Source: Paeniglutamicibacter antarcticus (lineage in GTDB: Bacteria > Actinomycetota > Actinomycetes > Actinomycetales > Micrococcaceae). From it: 64,000 nt of DNA. Where the stretch lies: positions 1 to 64,000 of the forward strand of contig NZ_CZJT01000085.1 of the NCBI RefSeq assembly GCF_900010755.1. The letters run 5' to 3'. Positions within the stretch are counted from its first letter, which is position 1. Each line of letters begins with the position of its first letter. Below are positions 58,831 to 64,000 of this stretch, one piece after another. The position numbers and the translations under genes are program-made. The notes beneath the pieces were generated by a model. It worked only from the letters and a program-made list of their open reading frames with translations, did no database searches and was not told the origin of the DNA.

Positions 58831-60498
58831 ATGATTCACGCCCGCACCCTGGCACCCCGCGTTCTCACCACAAGCGCCATGCTGGCCGCCGCCCTTATCT
58901 TGGCAGGCTGCTCCTCCACCCCTGCCCCGGGCCCGGGAGCCGGCAATGACGCCGGAACCCCGGTCTCCGGAGGAACCCTGGTGTACGCCTCCGGCGACGC
59001 CGAACCCAGCTGCCTGGACCCGCACGTGGGCGGCAACTACCCACAGGCACTTGTGTCCTCGCAGTACCTCGAGACCCTCTACACCAAGGATGCTTCCGGA
59101 GAGCTCATCCCATGGCTGGCCTCCGATTCCACCGTCTCCGAGGACGGACTGACCCGCACCGTGAAGATCCGCGAGGGCATCAAGTTCACCGACGGCACCG
59201 CGCTTGATGCCACGGCCGTGATCGCCAACTTCAAGCACCTATTGGACCCGAAGACCGCTTCCTCCACCGGTTACCTCGCCCTGGGCAAGATCAAGGACAT
59301 GAAGGCAGTCGACGCCTCCACCCTGGAACTCACGCTCAGCACCCCGGATAACTCGTTGCTCGAGTCCTTCTCCATGCCGTGGGTGGCTATCGAGTCTCCC
59401 ACCGCGCTGAAGCGCAGCCAGGCAGATAACTGTGCGGCTCCGGTGGGCACCGGCCCGTTCAAGGTCGCAAGCTGGAAAAAGCAGGACGCGGTGAACCTGG
59501 TGCGCAACGAGAACTACGTGCGTCCCGTCGCAGCGGCCGGCCACGAGGGGCCCGCCTACCTGGATGGCATCACCTGGCGCTTCATCCCCGAGGCCGCAAC
59601 CCGCTACGCAGCGTTGCAGGCAGGCGAGGTCAACATCATCGACAACGCGCAGCCGGACACCATCGCCGCCGCCGCCAAGAACGATGCCATCAAGCACCTT
59701 GATGCCCCGCGCCCCGGCGCCTCCAACCGCATCGAAATGAACTCCTCCAAGGCACCGTTCGACGACGTCCGCGTGCGCGAGGCCTTCGTCCGCGCGGTCA
59801 ACGTGAATGCCGGCATCGATTCGCTGTTCTTCGGCACCGCCCCGCGCTCCTACTCCCCGCTTTCCAGCGTCGAACCGCTGGGCTACTCGGACGAGTCGCT
59901 CTTCGGCTACGATCCGGCCAAGGCCGGCGAACTGCTCGACGCCGCCGGTTACACGCAGCGTGACGCCGAGGGCTACCGCACCAAGGACGGCAAGCGACTC
60001 TCGCTGACTTTCCCGGTGAGCACCAGCCAGTCGGTGCCCGCCGAGCAGTCGCTCTTCGAACAGCTGCAGGCCACCGCCAAGGAGTCCGGCATCGAAATCA
60101 AGCTCAACCTGCTGGACCTTTCCAGCTGGTACGGGGCGCTCTTTGCCCATGACTACAACTTGGTCTCTGCCCCGTACACCAAGGTCGGCCCGAGCGTGCT
60201 GAGCGTCCTCTTCCACTCGGATTCCACCATCCCGGCCCCGTCGGGCTACTTCGCCAATCTGTCGCAGGTCAAGAACCCAGAACTGGACAAACTGCTGGAC
60301 ACCGCCGGCTCCACCAAGGACGAGGCACAGCGCAAGGACCTGTACGCGAAGGCACAGAAGCTGGTGCTCGAGGGCTACTACCTGTTGCCGCTCTACGACC
60401 AGCAGAACCACTTCCTGTACTCGGCCAAGACCCAGGGCATCGGCGCGACCACCGCTGTCGCCTCGCCGATCTTCTTCGACACCTGGCTGTCCAAGTAA
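58831..60498 (+). CDS. Extracellular solute-binding lipoprotein (SBP family 5), second importer
   Basis: A 555-residue family 5 binding protein. The signal peptide AMLAAALILAGCSS carries the lipobox. GGTLVYASGDAEPSCLDPHVGGNYPQ opens the mature domain, and NCAAPVGTGPFKVASWKKQD corresponds to NCESPIGSGPFTVGEWKRG of the protein encoded at 18784. The two are diverged paralogues. AGGAAG eight bases before the ATG is the ribosome-binding site. It begins a plus-strand operon with two permeases and a fused ATPase. The ligand is unknown; small peptides, nickel chelates and organosulfur compounds are all transported by relatives. Confidence 0.88.
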   Translation: MIHARTLAPRVLTTSAMLAAALILAGCSSTPAPGPGAGNDAGTPVSGGTLVYASGDAEPSCLDPHVGGNYPQALVSSQYLETLYTKDASGELIPWLASDSTVSEDGLTRTVKIREGIKFTDGTALDATAVIANFKHLLDPKTASSTGYLALGKIKDMKAVDASTLELTLSTPDNSLLESFSMPWVAIESPTALKRSQADNCAAPVGTGPFKVASWKKQDAVNLVRNENYVRPVAAAGHEGPAYLDGITWRFIPEAATRYAALQAGEVNIIDNAQPDTIAAAAKNDAIKHLDAPRPGASNRIEMNSSKAPFDDVRVREAFVRAVNVNAGIDSLFFGTAPRSYSPLSSVEPLGYSDESLFGYDPAKAGELLDAAGYTQRDAEGYRTKDGKRLSLTFPVSTSQSVPAEQSLFEQLQATAKESGIEIKLNLLDLSSWYGALFAHDYNLVSAPYTKVGPSVLSVLFHSDSTIPAPSGYFANLSQVKNPELDKLLDTAGSTKDEAQRKDLYAKAQKLVLEGYYLLPLYDQQNHFLYSAKTQGIGATTAVASPIFFDTWLSK

Positions 60499-60542
60499 CC
60501 GGACGGGCCACCGACTAGCCACTTGCCTTGACCCCGCCGCCG

Positions 60543-61517
60543 ATGACACCCAAGACAGCTCCGCCACGGAGCACCGACAGACCGCTGAAAGCGGTCTACT
60601 GGGTGCTGGGCAAAATCGGCGGCGGGGTCTTTGTGCTGTGGGCGGTGGCCACGGCCATCTTCTTCGGAATCCGGATGATCCCGGGCGATCCCGCGCAGGC
60701 CATCATGGGCGGACCCGGTTCGCAGGCTTCCGCCGAGGCGCTGGCCCAGGCGCGCGCCGATTACGGGTTGGACCAGCCACTGGCAGTGCAGTACTTTAGC
60801 CAGCTCTGGCGGTTGGCTACCGGGGATTTGGGCACCTCGTATTCGTTGAAGATTCCGGTGGCGGAGGTGCTCCGAGAACTGGTGCCGCCCACGCTCACCC
60901 TCGCGGTGCTCGCGCTGTTGGTGGCCTGGGTACTGGCCTTGGCCGTGGCCACCGCGTCAATCCGCAGCGGCGCCGTGGGCCGGGCGTTGGCCTCGGGCCT
61001 GGAAATCATTTCGGCAGCGGTGCCGCACTTCTGGCTGGCCAGCGTGCTGATCATGCTCTTTTCCACCACGCTGGGCTGGCTGCCGCCGGTGAGCACGCAA
61101 ACCCCCGCCGGGCTGGTGCTTCCCGTGGCCACGCTGGCCCTGCCGCTGGCCGGTTTCCTGGGTCAGGTCATGCGCGATTCGATGCTCGACGCGCACACTT
61201 CATCCTTTGCACTCTCTGCCCGGGCGCGCGGCGAAAGCGAGAACGGGGTGCTGTTGCGCCATGCACTGCGCCATGCGGCGCTGCCCGGCATCGCGCTCTC
61301 CGGCTGGGCGTTCGGCTCGCTGCTCTCCGGGGCCGTGGTGGTCGAATCGATCTTCGCCCGCCCCGGGCTGGGCCGCAGCTTGCTATCGGCGGTCACCGCC
61401 CGCGACATCCCCATGGTCACCGGCGTGGCACTGCTTTCGGCCGCCACGTACGTGGTGATCATGGCGTTCTCCGATGTTGCCGAACGCCTCGCAGACCCAA
61501 GGATTGGTACAGCATGA
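60543..61517 (+). CDS. ABC importer permease, DppB-like (second importer)
   Basis: A permease of about 324 residues with six helices. FVLWAVATAIFFGIRMIPGDPAQAIMGG is the first helix and start of the periplasmic loop; QPLAVQYFSQLWRLATGDLGTSYSLKIPV is typical of DppB. FALSARARGESENGVLLRHALRHAALPG is the coupling segment. The start is uncertain: ATG at 60543, or TTG at 60528, neither with a strong Shine-Dalgarno. It lies 44 bases after the binding-protein gene and 13 before the next permease. Confidence 0.86.
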   Translation: MTPKTAPPRSTDRPLKAVYWVLGKIGGGVFVLWAVATAIFFGIRMIPGDPAQAIMGGPGSQASAEALAQARADYGLDQPLAVQYFSQLWRLATGDLGTSYSLKIPVAEVLRELVPPTLTLAVLALLVAWVLALAVATASIRSGAVGRALASGLEIISAAVPHFWLASVLIMLFSTTLGWLPPVSTQTPAGLVLPVATLALPLAGFLGQVMRDSMLDAHTSSFALSARARGESENGVLLRHALRHAALPGIALSGWAFGSLLSGAVVVESIFARPGLGRSLLSAVTARDIPMVTGVALLSAATYVVIMAFSDVAERLADPRIGTA

Positions 61518-61530
61518 GGACCGGGGCGTC

Positions 61531-62430
61531 ATGAGCATCACTGAACACGGCATTTCGCCGGAAAACCCGGTCCCCGGAGTGCATCCACCGGCGACTCTGC
61601 AGCCAAGTACCCCCCGGACCCCTACGGGGGCGTTGACGCGTTGGCTTCGGCTGGCGTTCCCGGTGCTGGTGCTCGGCTTCTTTGCGCTCGCCACCATCGT
61701 CCCCTCCTGGCTTGCACCCTTTGACCCGCTGGCCATCAACCCGGTCGATGCGTTCTCCCCACCGGGGCCCGGCCACCTGCTGGGCACCGATGAATCCGGG
61801 CGCGATATCTACTCCCGCATCATTTACGGCGCCCGTCCCTCGCTGTTGATCGGCGCCGCGGCCACCGCCATCGGTCTGGGCCTTGCCCTGGTCCTGGGAA
61901 CCGTCGCCGGGTTCGGCGGACGCTGGCTCGATGCCGGGGTCGGCCGCATCCTCGAGGTGCTCTTTGCGCTGCCCGGCCTGTTGCTGGCGCTGGTGTTCAT
62001 TGCGCTGGCCGGACCCGGCGTGGGCACCACGGTGGTTGCCGTCGGGCTGACCACCGCGCCCGGATATGCCCGGTTGATCCGCGGGCAACTCGTGGCGCTG
62101 CGCGAATCCCCCATGGTGGAGGCCGCTACGGTACTCGGACGCAGCCGCGCCAAGATCCTGTTCACGCACCTGTTGCCCAACGCACTGGCACCCATCGCGG
62201 TGCTCGGGACCCTGGGCCTGGGCCAGGCAGTGGTCTGGGCCGCGTCCCTGAGTTTCCTGGGACTCGGCGCCCCGCCGCCGGCCCCCGAATGGGGCGCCAT
62301 GCTCTCGGCAGGACGCACTTACCTGTCCTTGGCCTGGTGGATGACGTTCTTCCCGGGCTTGGCGATCGTGCTCGTGGCCGCCGCGGCCACCGTGCTGTCC
62401 CGTGCACTGAACCAGGGAGGCGAAAAATGA
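61531..62430 (+). CDS. ABC importer permease, DppC-like (second importer)
   Basis: A 299-residue permease. The N-terminus of about 45 residues is polar, followed by LRLAFPVLVLGFFALATIVPSWL. GHLLGTDESGRDIYSRIIYGARPSLLIG is the DppC signature. VEAATVLGRSRAKILFTHLLPNALAPI is the EAA loop. The segment LGLGAPPPAPEWGAMLSAGRTYLSLAWWMTFFPGLAIV parallels the product of 16883-17758. Its stop overlaps the ATPase start (ATGA). Confidence 0.88.
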   Translation: MSITEHGISPENPVPGVHPPATLQPSTPRTPTGALTRWLRLAFPVLVLGFFALATIVPSWLAPFDPLAINPVDAFSPPGPGHLLGTDESGRDIYSRIIYGARPSLLIGAAATAIGLGLALVLGTVAGFGGRWLDAGVGRILEVLFALPGLLLALVFIALAGPGVGTTVVAVGLTTAPGYARLIRGQLVALRESPMVEAATVLGRSRAKILFTHLLPNALAPIAVLGTLGLGQAVVWAASLSFLGLGAPPPAPEWGAMLSAGRTYLSLAWWMTFFPGLAIVLVAAAATVLSRALNQGGEK

Positions 62431-64000
62431 CCGAACCGGCACGACCAGCATTTGAGGTCGCCAACCTCAATGTCTTCTTCGGTGCCCACCATGTGGTCCG
62501 CGACGTCTCGCTGCGCCTGGAACCCGGCAGCTGCCTGGCGCTGGTCGGTGAATCCGGGTCGGGCAAGTCGGTGACGGCCCGCGCACTGATCGGGTTGGCC
62601 GGTGCCCGTTCAACGGTTCGGGCCGACACCATGGTGATATCCGGACGCGATGTGCGCTCGCTGGGCCAGCGCGCCTGGCGCAAGCTGCGCGGCAAGGACG
62701 TCGGTTTCATCCTGCAGGACGCCTTGACTTCGCTTGATCCGCTGCGCAAAATCGGCCGGGAAATCGACGACACGCTGCGCCTGCACACCACGTTGTCCCC
62801 CTCCCAGCGCGCCGGCCGCGTGTTGGAACTGCTGGAGGCCGTCGGACTCGATGACCCGGTGTTGCGTGCCGGCCAGCTATCCGGGGAACTTTCCGGGGGC
62901 ATGCGCCAACGTGCACTGATCGCCTCGGCCATTGCGCTGGACCCGGGACTAGTCATTGCCGATGAACCCACCACGGCACTTGATGCAACGATTGCCGCGC
63001 AGGTGCTCGACCTGCTGGGCGAGCTGCGCCGGCAGGGTTCGGCGATGCTGATGATCAGCCACGATTTGGCGGCAGTATCCAGGGTCGCTGACACCATTGC
63101 CGTCATGCAGCACGGACGCGTGGTGGAATCCGGGCCCGCCCAACGGGTCCTGGCCGATCCGGAACACGAGTACACCAGGCGTCTGCTGCGTGCGATTCCC
63201 GCGGGCAAACCACGCCACACCAGGCTCTCCCCCGGCCCGGTGAGGACTCCCGCCCCTGCCAAGGCAGCAGTTTCTGCCACCGCACCGGTGCTCACCGCCA
63301 GCTCCCTGGCCAAGACCTTTAAGGCACGGGGCCGAGCCGACTTCGCAGCGGTCTCCAACGTCGGGTTCCAGCTGCTTCCCGGGCACACCTTGGGTGTAGT
63401 CGGTGAATCGGGCTCCGGAAAGACCACTACCGCACGCATGGTCTTGGGCTTGCTGGCCCCCGACAGCGGATCGGTTGAACTCTTCGGGAAACCCTGGAGC
63501 AAACTACCGGAATCCGGCCGGCGCCCGAACCGCCCGCTGCTCGGCGCCATCTACCAGGACCCGCTCTCTTCCTTTGACCCGCGCATGAGCGTGGGCAAGC
63601 TGCTTGCCGATGCGCTGAGCTCCGGTGCCACCCGCAACCCGCGGGCGTACAGCGGCAGGATCGCCGAACTGCTCGGGCTTGTCGGGCTGGAGCAAACCTT
63701 GGCCACACGCAATCCGGAGACGCTCTCCGGCGGGCAACGCCAGCGACTTGCCATCGCCAGGGCCTTGGCCCCGAACCCTCGCGTGTTGATCTGCGATGAG
63801 CCGGTTTCTGCACTCGATGTGTCGATCCAGGCCCAGGTGCTCGACCTGCTCGATGAACTGCAACGGGAGCTGGGGCTTTCCTACTTGTTCATTTCGCACG
63901 ACCTGTCGGTGATCAGGCACATGAGCGATCACGTGTTGGTCATGCAGGGCGGGGTCGTCGTGGAATCCGGGGCCACCGAGCCGGTATTCAGCAACCCGCA
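62427..64000 (+). CDS. Fused dual ATP-binding protein of the second importer (cut by window edge)
   Basis: 524 codons are visible, with no stop before the window ends. NBD1 has GESGSGKSVTARALIG near 41, LSGGMRQRALIAS and VIADEPTTALDA. NBD2 has GESGSGKTTTARMVLGLLAPDSG near 330, LSGGQRQRLAIAR and LICDEPVSALDV, and the sequence reaches the H-loop region SYLFISHDLSVIRH. All motifs are intact, in contrast to the shortened NBD2 of its paralogue at 15171-16886. Probably 30-50 residues are missing at the 3' end. Confidence 0.88.
   Translation, partial: MTEPARPAFEVANLNVFFGAHHVVRDVSLRLEPGSCLALVGESGSGKSVTARALIGLAGARSTVRADTMVISGRDVRSLGQRAWRKLRGKDVGFILQDALTSLDPLRKIGREIDDTLRLHTTLSPSQRAGRVLELLEAVGLDDPVLRAGQLSGELSGGMRQRALIASAIALDPGLVIADEPTTALDATIAAQVLDLLGELRRQGSAMLMISHDLAAVSRVADTIAVMQHGRVVESGPAQRVLADPEHEYTRRLLRAIPAGKPRHTRLSPGPVRTPAPAKAAVSATAPVLTASSLAKTFKARGRADFAAVSNVGFQLLPGHTLGVVGESGSGKTTTARMVLGLLAPDSGSVELFGKPWSKLPESGRRPNRPLLGAIYQDPLSSFDPRMSVGKLLADALSSGATRNPRAYSGRIAELLGLVGLEQTLATRNPETLSGGQRQRLAIARALAPNPRVLICDEPVSALDVSIQAQVLDLLDELQRELGLSYLFISHDLSVIRHMSDHVLVMQGGVVVESGATEPVFSNP

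Overview
The window is high-GC DNA with GTG/ATG starts, tight 4-base gene overlaps and strong hairpins lacking long U-tracts. Together with the gene content (a LuxR-type LAL regulator beside ben genes, HxlR and DUF222/HNH proteins, fused DppD-DppF ATPases, an NtaA/DszA monooxygenase locus), this points to an Arthrobacter-like member of the Micrococcales. It reads as a chromosomal catabolic and accessory region. No rRNA, tRNA or CRISPR array was recognised.

Layout. 1-127: the 3' end of an ISAs1-type transposase with its terminal repeat. 210-9440: small-molecule catabolism, comprising a PhzF-like isomerase, a remnant of a D-serine-deaminase-like gene coupled to a D-aminoacylase and a KDPG aldolase, a fumarylacetoacetate-hydrolase-like gene, a DUF805 membrane protein, an RraA-like protein, an NAD(P)-binding protein, an acyl-CoA synthetase and a CoA-ester lyase. 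9607-10540: two DUF4262 genes. 10739-20454: a minus-strand operon for a peptide/nickel-type ABC importer followed by an FMN monooxygenase and an acyl-CoA-dehydrogenase-like monooxygenase. It carries several lesions: a TnpB-bearing insertion that splits the monooxygenase, a frameshift, an in-frame amber codon, and a short deletion in one ATPase domain. The divergent gene at 20799 is an intact paralogue of the broken monooxygenase. 22330-23505: malic enzyme. 23809-34461: a siderophore-iron locus with an import ATPase, two permeases, a siderophore-interacting protein, a binding lipoprotein behind a DtxR-like box, an AraC regulator, and an asymmetric heterodimeric ABC exporter-fold pair.

34587-39385: an excisionase-type DNA-binding protein, a GerMN lipoprotein, an aminotransferase, a deletion scar joining the 5' ends of two unrelated genes (DUF503 and lactate permease), a DUF4383 membrane protein, and a divergent HxlR regulator/NAD(P)H-binding pair. 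39461-56684: the benzoate-catechol island. It holds the BenE symporter, benABCD, an MFS transporter, the LAL regulator, a flavin reductase and catA, then a DUF222/HNH gene, then catR-catB-catC. Together these would take up benzoate, dihydroxylate and rearomatise it to catechol, ortho-cleave it to muconate and convert that to 3-oxoadipate enol-lactone. However, benA has a Tyr-to-amber change and the LAL gene has a frameshift in its last codons. 57000-58556 is an SLC13/DASS anion symporter of lower apparent GC. 58831-64000 is a second, intact peptide/nickel-type ABC operon of the same architecture as the decaying one; its fused ATPase runs off the window.

The points most worth following are the BenC reductase carrying a C-terminal FCD-like domain, the clean scar-free insertion of a TnpB-related element that lacks the usual zinc ribbon and third RuvC acidic residue, and the concentration of inactivating lesions in otherwise complete pathways.
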